Shown: piece after piece, positions 53,389-64,000 of the stretch
Position numbering within the stretch: position 1 is the first letter of the stretch
Layout of the letters: the number at the start of each line of letters is the position of its first letter
DNA from: Atriophallophorus winterbourni
Lineage: Eukaryota; Platyhelminthes; Trematoda; Plagiorchiida; Microphallidae
DNA: 64,000 nt
Assembly (NCBI GenBank): GCA_013407085.1
Contig: JACCGJ010000238.1
Coordinates: 31,543-95,542, forward strand
Direction of reading: 5' to 3'
Position numbers and translations under genes: made by a program
Notes under the pieces: generated by a model
Databases searched by the model: none
Told to the model about the DNA's origin: nothing
What the model saw: only the letters and a program-made list of their open reading frames with translations

Positions 53389-56260
53389 TTAATAGTTTGG
53401 GGAAAAATTCGGATTAGCTCTCATATAATCGTCAAGTTTTGATTTGAATATAGATAAGCTGTTTGAGCTTACCAAATCGGAAGGTAGGGAATTCCAAGCA
53501 AAGCACACACGTACGGAATAAAAATACCTGCGGCAGTTCCGTTTGGAATGTGGTATTTCCAACTTGCAACCATGGCCACGACTGTTGCTGGAAGTTCGAA
53601 GGTGGAATAATATATCCAGGGGGTGGGAAACAGTAGTTAGTATTTTGTATGCGAGGATGAGATCACCTCGCATTCTCCTTTGTGCAAGTGTACTCATTTC
53701 CAGTTGTCTGAGTCGCCTGGCGAATGGCATATTTTCGAGACCAATGACAAGCTTAGAAGCTCTCCGGTATATGCGATCCAGGAGTAAGATGTCTTTTTGG
53801 AGCCATGGTGTCCAGGCTTGTGCGGCATAATCTAGAACCGGGTGTATATATGTATTCATCATGAGAGGAAAACACCCCGGGGAAAAACGTCCAAATATCC
53901 GCCGTAGCATGCCGAGCAGCCGAGACGCGCTTTTGTAAACGGTTTCGCATTGTAGACCATTTTTCAAACTGCCGCAAATCCAGACACCTAGGTCCTTTTC
54001 TTTTCAGTGTACTCCAGGTTAATGTCGCCGAGCTTGTATGGATAGGAAAAGCCAAGGTCACGACCAATCTGAATCATCTTCGACTTTTGCATATTCAATG
54101 ACAGTTTATTTTCAGATGACCAGTTGAACAAAGCACTCAAATCGTTTTGCAGCAAGATACAATCGTCAGCATTTCTGATTTGCCTCCATACTTTTATATC
54201 GTCAGCAAACAAAACCATCTTACTATCATTTGGTAGTGGTATATCGTTCATATAGACTAGAAACAGTATTGGTCCAAGCACTGAGCCTTGTGGAACTCCG
54301 CTAGTGACATCGATGTTCTTCGATAATAGGCCGTCCACACGAACTCGGATGTGTCTGTTGCTGAGGTAATCTCTTAGCAATTCGTATAGTCTTCCAACAA
54401 CACCGTGTTTCTTTAGCTTGTTCAAGAGTAAATTGTGATCAACTCTGTCGAACGCTTTAGAAATGTCCAGGTAGCACGCATGAATACAGCCCCCCGCATC
54501 TACAATCCTCGTCCAATCGTCTAAGCTTGTCAGCAAATTTGTTAGACAAGAGCGATTTCTGCGAAATCCATGTTGGGCAACTGCCAAAAGTTGATTCGTT
54601 TCCAGATGTCGCACGATTTCTGCGGTTATTATTCGCTCAAAAACTTTTGATACCGAAGACAGCAAGGTCACCGGCCTGTAATTTTTAACATCAGAACGGC
54701 AACCACCTTTGTAAATGGGTATTATTTGTCCCAGTTTCCAGTCTTGTGGCACTACGCCAGCTTGGAGCAAATTATTAAACATGCAAGATAGAGGTTCAGA
54801 TAGCTGCGCATGGCAGGTTTTGAGCAGCTTTGGAGTTATCTCGTCTGGTCCTGGAGATTTCTTTAACGTTTAATTTTCGTAAGTACTGCGCTACCACCAT
54901 CGGAGTAATCAATACTTCACTCAAGGTCGGTCGGTCAAGTCGAACGATTGGTTCCTGATCAGGCTCCATGGATTTCGGCGCAAAAACTCCGGCATAAAAG
55001 TCTGCTAACAGGTCAGCGGTCTGATTTATGGATTCTGTGAAGCCGGACGAAGTTTTCAGGGCAAAGACTCCTGGTTTAATATTTGTTCTATCGTTTACAA
55101 GTCTATACAAGAGCTTCGGATTCTGGTGCATCTGAGTAATCAATTGCGATTGGAACGCTTGTTTATCATCTCGAATTAAGCTGATAACTTTGTTTCTCAG
55201 TCGTGTAAATTGTGCCAAGAATCAGCTGTGTTGGTAGCCTTGTGAAACTCCCACGCTACTGCCCTTTGTTTCATCCACTTTTTAGTCCTGCTTCGTAGTA
55301 AAAATTTATTTCGTTGAGACGTTTTCTTCAAAGCAAACATTGAATGTTCCTCCAAATATAGATTTGAGGTGCTGTAAGAGAGATCGCCAATGACTATCCG
55401 GATCGGAGTAATCCAGTTGTGCGAAACTAGTGCTTTGTAACTCGGCACACAGAGCACGGTAGTTCACCATTCTGACGCATTTTGTCCCGTCATTATTGCG
55501 TCTAGCGCTACAAACGTACTCGAATTCTAGGACAACGTGATCGCTTCGTCCGATCGGCGGTTTATAAACGATATTCTCAACAGCTGTGGGATCTGATGTA
55601 AGTATAAGGTCCAAGGTAGACGGCTGGTCTGATCCTCTCATACGAGTAAATCCAAAAACGTGGTTATAAAGGGGTGCGTAATCCAAAACGGCTCGAAGTT
55701 CATTTTCAAGTGCCTCTGATGGATGATCATTCCGGCTATAGAGCTGGGGAAAGTTGAAATCCCCCATTATTAATATTTGAGTATTGTATCGCGTTGTTAC
55801 ATAGCGCAAAGCATTAATCAGTTTATTGTTTAGATCGAGAGTTGCTGTTGGAGAACGATAGATCACTCCAATAATGCATTGGTCTCCTGAAGTAAGAGTC
55901 AGAGAACACCAAAGTGTGTCAGTGATATCAAGGATCACGTCGTTCATAGCTCTACAGATAAACGATTGCTTGAAGTAGAGTGCTGCTCCTCCGCCATCGC
56001 CTAAACGGTCACGCCGGAATAGAGACATGTTGGGCAAAGAGAGTTCATTATCAGACAATGAGGCATGGAACCACGTTTCTGTTACTGCAACTATGTCTGG
56101 CGCCGTTTCATTACAAATCTCGGACAATTCGATTAATTTGTTGAAAAGGCTGTTCGCGTTTGTATAGATGCACTTAATCGTATTTTTCGTGAGTAATGAC
56201 GGGGTGTAAACCGAAGTTATTGGTCCGGCTTCTTTGGATGGTAAAACATGTGTGCGTCTT
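53389..56260 (-). pseudogene. ORF2: CR1-like endonuclease-reverse transcriptase, frameshifted
   Basis: Endonuclease 56200-55450: IVAVTETWFH, GVIYRSPTA, ILIMGDFNFPQLYS, LDLILTSDP and the SDHVVLEFEY end. Linker pieces occur at 55457-54796. RT 54840-54000: NYRPVTLLSSVSKV, LDISKAFDRVDHNLL, TSGVPQGSVLGPILFLVYMN and LFADDIKVWRQI. C-terminal extension 53967-53389, with RIYRRASKLVIGLENM and HSKRNCRRYFYSVRV. Frame changes near 55300, 55200, 54790 and 53980 leave five overlapping open pieces. The catalytic D-D pair is intact. Confidence 0.85.
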
Positions 56261-56309
56261 ATTGGTCGCCGACGGCTTGAATCGACAATTAGTTTTCGGT
56301 GTGAATTGC

Positions 56310-58052
56310 TCAGTCCGACTCGATTTGAGCCGGACCTACGACGTTTTTTGATGCATTGATTTCCTCCATTTGGATGGAAACGCTGCTATCCGCTATCTCC
56401 AAACGGGAGAGTGTTTGACTTGGTTTGGGTGGGCTAAGTCTAACATCCTTGGGTAATGTTCGTTTCCCTTTTGTCCATTCCGACCTTACTATTTCAGCCA
56501 TAGCGCTGGTCAAGAACGTAATCTTCAGAGGTTTCGGTCCATCCCCCTTATATTTTGGCGAAAAAGGAACTCGAAAAGTGTCCACAACAACGGCATTAGT
56601 AATATCGAGAGAACACGCAATGTAGCGCCATTGTTTGACGTCGTGCTCTACGGTTTCCTGATTCGATGCTCTAGAAGTATTTTCTGGTACACCAAGTAGA
56701 ACTATACTTCGCGATACCGTTTGTTCCCTGGCTTTCAAGCTGCCCTTCCTTTCCCACCATGGTACATCGAGATATATGCGGCAGTTTGAGTCGGAATCTG
56801 ACTTGAGTAGGTATGCATTCAGCAATACGTTCTCGATATCAGCCTCGCATTTTAGTGTTACCTTGAGCAAGCGAGGTTGACCAATATGAGGTGAAGTTGA
56901 ATGGCGGGTTAGACGAGTCACTTTTTCTGCGTTTACGTGTTCAATTTTCATTAGGTGACAAAGCTCAGACCATTTCTCGACATCGTGTTTCTGTTTGCTA
57001 TCAAACAGGATTTCTTGGGACTCGCTGACATTCGTACATATCACGTTCAGCGTGTATGGGGTGTTCTTTTTGCGTATCGGAAAGTCAGGCGTTTTAGAAT
57101 TAAAAACATTTGTGGCTTGACTTTGTGAGTCGGGTACAGCAGTTTTGGAGTGTACAGCTGAGGTCGACCGTAACAGCATATCTCTGTAAGAATTTCCTAC
57201 TTCTGTGGTCGTTTTAGCTGATTCCAAAACGGGAATAACCCTGCTTTTTGGCTTTTTTGGCACCCGAATAGCCTTAGTCTTAGATTCCTTCAATGGTGGT
57301 TCCGAAATCGATGTATTGATATGATGGTTTACATCAGTGATCACTTGCGTACTCACATGATTTACCAACATTTCTTCAACACGTCGAAGGCCCAACTCCA
57401 AACCGGCCATTCTATTTTCTAATTTTGTTTCAAAAGTATCGGCTGTGTGCAAAGATGTAGCTCTGCAACGAACACAGATATAGCATGCACTTGGAACCAT
57501 TTCATTATTTAATAATGCTATCGAGTCAGGGGCTAAAGTGCGGTCGCATTTACCATGAATTTTACCCATACACAGAAAACACGTTATTACTTTACGCGCC
57601 ATGAGACTCACCGGTTGTTCGCATGCTTTGCACGTGACTTCGGGACAATTCTGCGTGTCGAGATTCGTCCTATCAGCTGGGCCGGCCGTGATCATTGTTG
57701 CGTTCGCCGGATCCAGGCGCTTGGCAATGAGGTCAAGTTGGTTCGATGTCGCTGCCACAGTTTGATCGATCGATTTTTTAGTCCGTATGTTGGTTCTCGT
57801 GATGCGGTGAAACATGTTAGTAGCCTGAATTTGGTTGTTCGGCTGTGTGACGGGTTTTTGTTCGACGGGTCGAGGTGGCTGTTTTGGAACACGTGATTTC
57901 GTCATGTTGCAAATAATCCAATATAACTCGTTAACTAAACAAGCTAGAACACAGAAATAAGTATCAAAATTCGTAGCTCGACGTGATCCTTGCAATGATA
58001 GCAAAAACCGTAGAATAGTTGTCGATTGAAAAAAGTTTGCGCGCGTTAGCAA
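56310..58052 (-). CDS. ORF1 of CR1-like LINE (zinc-finger/coiled RNA-binding protein)
   Basis: An uninterrupted 580-residue frame, the only intact LINE ORF1 in the window. Residues about 136-200 form a PHD-like cysteine/histidine cluster (CKACEQP, CFLCMGKIHGKCD, CYICVRC). A helix with possible coiled coil follows (about 207-240). The C-terminal half contains two related segments (CTNVSESQEILFDSKQKHDVE and SIVLLGVPENTSRASNQETV start points) each followed by a helix and a KPLKITF-type strand. CR1/L2-type ORF1 proteins commonly carry PHD-like fingers and act as RNA chaperones. A truncated copy of residues near 540 is captured in the hAT element at 24968-25108. The start may be a Met further in. 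Confidence 0.8.
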   Translation of the reverse strand: MLTRANFFQSTTILRFLLSLQGSRRATNFDTYFCVLACLVNELYWIICNMTKSRVPKQPPRPVEQKPVTQPNNQIQATNMFHRITRTNIRTKKSIDQTVAATSNQLDLIAKRLDPANATMITAGPADRTNLDTQNCPEVTCKACEQPVSLMARKVITCFLCMGKIHGKCDRTLAPDSIALLNNEMVPSACYICVRCRATSLHTADTFETKLENRMAGLELGLRRVEEMLVNHVSTQVITDVNHHINTSISEPPLKESKTKAIRVPKKPKSRVIPVLESAKTTTEVGNSYRDMLLRSTSAVHSKTAVPDSQSQATNVFNSKTPDFPIRKKNTPYTLNVICTNVSESQEILFDSKQKHDVEKWSELCHLMKIEHVNAEKVTRLTRHSTSPHIGQPRLLKVTLKCEADIENVLLNAYLLKSDSDSNCRIYLDVPWWERKGSLKAREQTVSRSIVLLGVPENTSRASNQETVEHDVKQWRYIACSLDITNAVVVDTFRVPFSPKYKGDGPKPLKITFLTSAMAEIVRSEWTKGKRTLPKDVRLSPPKPSQTLSRLEIADSSVSIQMEEINASKNVVGPAQIESD

Positions 58053-58415
58053 ACTGTGAAATTTACGCCGATAATATAACTTTGCTGCTAACCCGTTGAC
58101 AAGAGCTTTCTAATTCTCGTTCTCTATAAATTTATTCATAAATTATTTATATAATTTGCGCGGCTTATATCATCAGTATGCGTTCAAGGTAATTCAAAGT
58201 TTTAACTGGTTTAAAACGCATCCAGCTGAAAAATAACTATCGAAAAGTAAAAAATGAAATGTAAATGAAAAGAAACAATATGAATAATTAGTTTAATCAG
58301 TTTATACGTATTTGAAAATCGAATGATCAACTAAAAACTCATCAAATTTAGTTTTAAACATATATAAGCTGTTTGAGTGGATAACGGTCTAAGATAGACT
58401 GTTTCAAGTTAAGCA

Positions 58416-60473
58416 AGTGATTTCCGATTTAAGCTTCGCAGTCGCACAAAAAATGGCTCGGGAAACGAAACTTTGCTTGGACTGAACACCGAAAGACCAG
58501 AACTGATGCCTCTTGGCAGCAATTCTCTAAAATTCGTAACAAAGTGAATGATCTCGTCAAAGAGGACAAGCAATATTACCATCGCTCTCTGTCTTTGAAA
58601 ATGGAAGAAAACCCTAAACTTCTCTATCGGATTGTCAATGCTCGGTCCAGTGTGAAACCAGGGGTGTTTCCTGTTATTTCTGAGAATGGATTAACAGTCA
58701 CAGCAAAGGAAACGGCTGATACTCTCGCTCAATTTTATGAAAATGTGTTTAGCCCGATAACGGTTAGGGCGAATGAGAATTTACTGACATCGATTGTATC
58801 TCAACAACTGAATAATATTGAGATTAATTCAGCGATTATACGAAGACACTTGTGTCGACTGAACCCTAGGAAATCTCCTGGAGCCGATGGAATAACACCA
58901 GCACTACTAAAATCCTGTGACCAGCAGCTGTGTGAACCACTATGCCAATTGTTCCAACATTCCCTAACCGAAGGAGTGGTGCCAACAGAGTGGAAGACAG
59001 GGGTAATTTCACCAATTTATAAGGGTGGTAGCCGTTCAGATCCCGCGAACTACCGTCCTGTCACCCTACTCCCCGTGATATCCAAAGTGATGGAGCGCAT
59101 AGTGACGGAAAATATAGTTCATCACTTGGAATCACAAAATATACTATCTGTCGCCCAGCATGGGTTTCGTAAAGCTCGCTCCTGCTTGACAAACTTGCTG
59201 ACGGTATTAAACGATTGGACCCAAACGGTTGACGCAGGAGACAGTGTGCACGCGTGCTATCTGGATATGTCGAAAGCTTTCGACAGAGTTGATCACTTCC
59301 TGTTGCTACGGAAGCTGAAACAGATTGGTATTGACGGGCAGCTACTCGTGTGGTTCGAAAGCTACCTCAATGAGCGCAAGGCAACCGTTCGAGTTAACGG
59401 GGTACAATCACGAGCCATTAATACCTCCAGTGGTGTACCGCAAGGTTCCGTTCTCGGTCCAGTGCTTTTCTTAGTTTACATCAATGATTTACCTGAGACG
59501 CTCTCATGCAAGGTAGTTCTTTTTGCGGATGATGTTAAACTTTGGATGCGAATAAAATCAACTGCAGACTGCGTAAAACTGCAAAGTGATTTAGATGCAC
59601 TACACGAATGGTCAGTTAGAAATAAACTGCCGTTCAATTTTCAAAAATGCAAGTTACTGCAAATCGGTAAGCCCTTTCAGTACGAATATCACTTTGGGCA
59701 GACGATTTTGAGCTGGACCGAATCGGAGAAGGATCTTGGAGTCTGGATATGTGGCAGCCTAAAGAACAGCGTGCATTGTGAGGTCATTTACAAGCGTGCT
59801 TCAAAGCTTCTAGGTATGCTTCGACGGATCTTCCGAACCTTTACGCCTGTAACGTTGCCAAGAATCATGAAGACCTACTTAATTCCCACAATGGAACACG
59901 CATCGCAAGCATGGACTCCGTGGATGAAAAAAGATATATTCTTGCTTGACAGGATATATCATCGTGCAACTAAACTCGTGCGTGGTTATCGAAACCTTAC
60001 ATACGAGGAAAGGTTGAAAAAGCTAAAGCTCCCCACTCCCCTTCAACGTAGACTTCGAAGTGACGTTATAATTACTTACAAGATATTGAATACTCCAGAT
60101 CATCCACTCAAACATTTGTTCAAATACCGTGAATCAGGAATTACACGTAGCCACTCAGCGGCACTACAAATTCCCCATTCCCGTACTAATTGTCGCCGAT
60201 ATTTCTATTCGGTACGTGTCTGTTTCCTGTGGAATGCCCTTCCCGAAGCAATTATCACCTCTCCCTGTATCCAAACATTCACTCGTACCTTGGACAATTA
60301 TTTGTTACTTAACGATTTGACGATGCCTGTGTATTGACTCAGGGTAAGCATATTACTTGACTCCAGTGACATCGAATAATTGATTTTTTATACCTCTTAT
60401 TGAACGCATATTTACTATGATATGGTAATTGTGAAGCTATGTGCTTTTTGTAACCATAAATTCTTGAATCACA
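58416..60473 (+). mobile_element. Young 5'-truncated CR1-like LINE insertion with target duplication
   Basis: AAGTTAAGCA occurs at 58406-58415 and 60474-60483, flanking the element. In copy A (30230-30245) the same sequence occurs once with nothing inserted, a clean empty site. The 3' end reads ccataaattcttgaatcac. The insertion therefore happened after the segmental duplication. Confidence 0.92.
58452..60337 (+). CDS. CR1-like reverse transcriptase, open frame, 5'-truncated
   Basis: About 625 residues remain open, covering the endonuclease-RT linker, the whole RT and the C-terminal extension: [64 protein letters not shown], the catalytic LFADDVKLWMRI, and [14 protein letters not shown] near the end. 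The endonuclease is absent because of 5' truncation. A one-base expansion of an A run near 58450 closes the frame upstream. It is nearly identical to 45544-47480 on the minus strand. A truncated copy cannot be an active element. Confidence 0.88.
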
Positions 60474-60483
60474 AAGTTAAGCA

Positions 60484-61020
60484 GATGCGGACAGACTAAA
60501 ACTACTATTTACACTTTAGTCGGGAATGGGATAACACTAGCGTATAATTATGGTTTCGATAGTTCCGCGTATCCCTTTGAGTCAACACTCTCTGTTAATG
60601 AAGGTATGGCGTATTAATTATTTTGTGAATTAGGAGAATATATACTCCGATTCATCGATAATCAACGATAACGCAAAAATAAAGATGAGCTATCCGTGCT
60701 TCGTATGACTTTTTTCGAATTTTGAGAACTAGTTTTGTCGAGCTAAGGTAGATTCGCTGAGTCACGAAGACCTGGACTGCACAGCATATTCCGTGACTGG
60801 TTTCAAGTAAGTATTGGTGATCCTTAGGAACATCTTAAGCGAAAATTTCCGCAATGCCCGTTTGAGACGATTGAGAAAATCTGATGTTTTTTAACGTCAG
60901 TGGTTGTTTGAAGAGAGGTTCAAACATATTTTGCCACACAAACAAGTCATTAGCCTTTTGTATTCCGTAACTGGGCTTCGGAGAGAAATTTTTTAATCAT
61001 CAATGGATTAATATACGTAT
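60484..61020. other. Duplicated-block sequence, no gene
   Basis: Partly matches 30240-30440. Nothing coding seen. Confidence 0.5.
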
Positions 61021-61560
61021 TTATGAGCATGGCGAAAGTTTCGCTCGAAAAATGTCCGAAAATACGACGACGCATACACACCATGCGGCTAGCTCGGTTG
61101 TACACTGCTTCGCTTTGCGTGCTATTTTTAAGACCTCCACAAGTTCATACGCCGAGGTCCTTTTCAGTTCTTCTCCATTCCAGTTGTTTCGATTAAAGGT
61201 TGTAGGAGATTGGGAAAACTTTAATTATTCGCAACCTTTTGAACATTCTAAGTTGAATGGACTTTGTCTTCTCTCGACCAGCTGTTCAATATATCCAAAT
61301 CGCTTTGTAATCGTAAACAGTCCACGCTTGACGTGATTCGCCTCCAAATTTTAACATCGTCCGCAATGAGAACCGTTTTGACTGTGACAAGTTTCTCAAG
61401 GTCGTTAATGCAAACCAAAAAGAGAACCGGACCAAGTACCGAGCCTTGTAAGACAGTATTCATTATCCTCAGAAATATCGTGGGCGAAAATTTCCACAAT
61501 GCCCGTTTGAGCAGATTGAAGACATGATGCTTTTTAACGTCAGTGGTTGTTTGAAGTGAG
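61020..61560 (-). pseudogene. CR1-like LINE RT relic in duplicated block B
   Basis: Counterpart of 30420-30860, with the same [19 protein letters not shown] and [11 protein letters not shown] pieces. It extends further towards the C-terminus, like 39990-40380. Confidence 0.75.
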
Positions 61561-61637
61561 GCTTTTATTCTGAAGCATATTTTGCTACAAACACACAGGT
61601 CATCCGTAACTGGCCTTCACAAAGCAAGCGGAGATAC

Positions 61638-61740
61638 CGAGAAATTTGTAACCAGAATATACAATACTGTGTCTCTAAGCTCGATAAAACGAGAAATTTG
61701 TAACCAGAATATACAATACTGTCTCTAAGCTCGATAAAAT
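61638..61740 (+). repeat. Tandem duplication of about 52 bp, copy B only
   Basis: gagaaatttgtaaccagaat followed by the same downstream words occurs at 61638 and again at 61690. Copy A has it once (30900). Confidence 0.85.
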
Positions 61741-62085
61741 AATTTATTCGAAAATTTGTTTGTGTGATTGTGATTTGTTTGTGTGTGATATTTCTCAAGT
61801 TACTCATCATGCTGTATGATAAGAGCGTTCGGACAGAATATTGCCAATACTTTTAGTATTCTTTTAGCGATCATCCTTTAGTCTTCGATTAACTTGAAGT
61901 GAATGTCAAATAAATTAAGATGATGCTTTAACAAGACTCAGCAGTAGTAATTTTGCAAGCGACTCTATATGCCACGTCATATAGGTTAGAAACGCTTTCG
62001 TATGCTTATTAATTGTTTTGATCGGTTGAACCAGAAAATAAAGCAATAAATCTAAATTTTATTGAGCGTATTATTAACGTTTCAG

Positions 62086-62389
62086 GAGAAAGCAAGGTTT
62101 CTTTCTCGCCTGGCAGCCGAGTATCGCGTTGGTAGTGCGAAATCTTTCGGCAAAAGTGTCGATTATTTCGCTTATGGAGAAGACTATGTCAAACAGTTCA
62201 CGGGGGAACTGATGGAAGTCGCGCGATCATGGGCCGAGGGAGTCAGTTTTGCCGAACTTTTGGAAATTACCTCCATGTTTGAAGGAAGTATCATTCGATG
62301 TTTGCGCCGGTTACATGAAGTGGTACGTCAGATGGAACAAGCGGCCAAAATCGCGGGAAACAGCGAATTACAAATGAAGTTTTCTAAAG
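62086..62389 (+). CDS. MTR4: MTR4-like exon 10B (duplicate helical-bundle exon)
   Basis: Paralogue of exon 10A with the same length, acceptor (ttcag), donor (gtaata) and phase. Roughly ten base changes produce only three conservative replacements (Ile to Val, Leu to Phe, Leu to Val), and the frame stays open. No matching exon 9 copy is visible upstream. It could serve as an alternative exon for the same gene if transcription runs past exon 11A, or be the 3' end of a distal gene half that includes the arch-like exons. Confidence 0.85.
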
Positions 62390-62869
62390 GTAATAAATAC
62401 GGTTTCTGTAGTCGATTTCCTGAGGCATCTTGATTTGAAAGCTGCACTACTTGATTATTTCAATGCCTCACTTATTTTTCACTGTTGTGCGCAATGTCAA
62501 ATGTCGGCATAGCCCCTTTATATGTGAATGATTGAGGTATGGTTGTCGAGCGCGCTTGAAGAGTTTCGTATAGATGACGTTGTTTGTACTAGGCTCGTTT
62601 TCTGCGCAGTTTTTACTCTGCAGCCAGTTCATATAATAAAATGTACTCCATGGTGATTCAGTAGGAAATTTTTGAATAACATGTGGCCTTGAGCTAAGCA
62701 ATGCCATGAAATTTAACTTAATCAAAGTAGAAAAGTGCACGAAGTGTAATTGCGCAGTTTGACGTAGCAATGAATTTTTTTGGCGACGTTCCCACGAATC
62801 AAACCTGTTGCCATATAACGACTGTCATTATAAATTGAGAACTGCCGAAAATTGGGTCAACACGCGTGG

Positions 62870-63180
62870 TTAATTGGTATGACACGCGGACATACCTTCA
62901 TCACAATTTACCGCCCAGTACTCGTATTGATTGTCGGCGCCATTTTTTCGCCGTACCTGTTATATTTATTTGCAATTCTCTACCCCACAATGCGGTGGGC
63001 TCTCCTTGCCTGGCAGTGTTTAAAGCGATTTTGTTCCTATACCTGCAAAAGTACACCATTCGTGAGCGTTCTATTTGATATACTCTAGTCCTTTTACACT
63101 CTTACATTTTTCCCATTTCCATGCATACTGTAATCCTGTGGTGTCGTAAAGTATTAACTTTTTAAATATAAATGCTTCTA
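62870..63180 (+). pseudogene. 3' remnant of CR1-like LINE in block B
   Basis: Matches 37800-38110, the end of the decayed LINE in copy A (…[15 protein letters not shown] near 62925). The rest of that LINE is missing here, by internal deletion. Confidence 0.8.
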
Positions 63181-63313
63181 TCAAATTAGTGGTAGCGATG
63201 TTTACTAACCCTGGCTCGTCATGGGGTCAAGCAATAGCACTTTAGCAAATTCTCGAAACCGATAAACGATAGGTAGACCAACGATTTCGTTCACTCTTTT
63301 GTTAATTTTTCAG

Positions 63314-63369
63314 CCAAAGTGCTCATCAAGCGCGATATTGTCTTCGCAACCAATTTGGGATCAATGTAA
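63314..63369 (+). CDS. MTR4: MTR4-like terminal exon 11B
   Basis: After acceptor tttttcag it completes an Ala codon with exon 10B and encodes [17 protein letters not shown] then TAA. It matches exon 11A up to the residues after FAT, where a small base change alters the frame of the last codons and stop. Splice sites and frame are intact, so this copy could be used. Confidence 0.85.
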
Positions 63370-64000
63370 AGTGGAAAAATATTAATGACATAATTTTTCA
63401 ATTAGCAAGACTTACATATTTATCTCTATTTTCATTCTTTTGATTGGCGCTCATCAGGAAAAGCCTAATATTTTTTAACAGATTCTCTACGTTTTTCAAT
63501 TCTATACTGCTTCCAGTTTAAAAACTAATTGTAGAAAAAACGAATGTTTCATGAATAGATGGTATGTCAATTTTTCTTGATCACTTACCCCTTTGTGACT
63601 GATCAGAGCTGATCACAAAACTGCGTAAACAATTCCGATAATGATTCATTGGGACACACCTGATATAAACTGTGATGACTGATCGATCGTAGGACACGGA
63701 TTTCAGGTTGAACTGCTAGAATGCATGTTAGAATACGGTCAGGTGCAACATATCGTTGAACTTATATCAATTATTCTTAAACGGCATCACACGGTGTTTG
63801 AGCTCATCTTCTCGCCCAACACGTCGGATGTTCAAAAATTTATGGTATAGAAACAGCTCGTATCTGTACAATGCCATAGGGTATTCGTATAAGAAGAAGA
63901 TATATATAAAGTTGAGGCGTTCGGAAGTTCAAAACTACTTGTAATTAGAAACAAATGTCATGTATTATCTCGGTATAATGCGAAAATATTCGTTAGGATA

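Larger units (their letters stand above)
53246..58085 (-). mobile_element. CR1-like LINE, nearly full length with ORF1 and ORF2
   Basis: A 4.8 kb minus-strand element. Its 3' end carries tandem GATTCAA-type heptamer repeats (53246-53275), normal for CR1-like tails. ORF1 (58052-56310) is intact. ORF2 (from about 56260 to 53389) has all domains but several frameshifts. The 5' end lies near 58085, just before duplication copy B begins. Confidence 0.85.
58105..64000 (+). repeat. Segmental duplication, distal copy (B), continues past window
   Basis: Counterpart of 29930-39540. Differences: a LINE insertion at 58416-60473 absent from copy A; a longer LINE relic at 61020-61560; a 52 bp tandem repeat at about 61638-61740; loss of about 5.7 kb (A 32090-37800) between exons 10B and 11B; and loss of about 0.6 kb (A 38480-39070) after exon 11B. 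Confidence 0.9.

Noticed and set aside
1..64000. CRISPR arrays, operons, ribosome binding sites, prophage
   Set aside because: The DNA is eukaryotic: spliced exons and animal retroelements throughout. No regularly spaced short repeats were seen.

Overview
The window is animal nuclear DNA, most likely from a flatworm and probably a digenean fluke. This rests on three things: spliced genes with 34-36 bp micro-introns next to multi-kilobase introns; a dense load of CR1-like, RTE-like, Penelope-like and BEL/Pao retroelements; and short repeats carrying hammerhead-ribozyme motifs, as in the schistosome SM-alpha family. Species cannot be fixed from sequence alone. A run of exactly 1000 N (49658-50657) is a scaffold gap of unknown true size.

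The only host gene recognised is a divergent MTR4-type exosome RNA helicase on the + strand. Eleven exons (133-211, 248-420, 455-652, 3112-3403, 16511-16601, 19011-19142, 24340-24530, 28259-28637, 29329-29660, 31296-31599, 38232-38281) join in phase at every junction into one open frame of about 736 residues if the Met at 143 is the start. The frame holds all core helicase motifs and the C-terminal helical bundle, but exon 8 splices in phase straight to exon 9, leaving out the roughly 250-residue arch/KOW region. Two arch-like exons, also phase-compatible with exon 8 and separated by a 35 bp intron, lie downstream of the terminal exon (42297-42413, 42449-~42531). The last two exons occur again at 62086-62389 and 63314-63369 within a segmental duplication (about 29930-39540 versus about 58105 to the window end). 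The locus therefore looks like an MTR4 gene with two alternative 3' halves: a proximal arch-less one, and a distal one with arch exons and its own terminal exons.

The introns and intergenic space are mostly mobile elements. Intron 3 holds hammerhead-bearing short repeats. Intron 4 holds a LINE relic and a second LINE split by a BEL/Pao LTR element, whose 5' LTR is itself split by a Penelope-like element. Intron 5 holds a piggyBac pseudogene. Intron 6 holds a 4 kb RTE-like LINE and the best-preserved hammerhead motif. Intron 7 holds a hAT element nested in a TA-flanked inverted-repeat element, and a LINE endonuclease relic. From 30 to 49.7 kb there are several decayed CR1-like LINEs, three of them head to tail on the minus strand. 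A nearly full-length CR1-like LINE with ORF1 lies at 53.25-58.08 kb, and a young 5'-truncated copy with a clean 10 bp target duplication at 58416-60473.

No rRNA, tRNA gene, CRISPR array, bacterial operon or virus was recognised.
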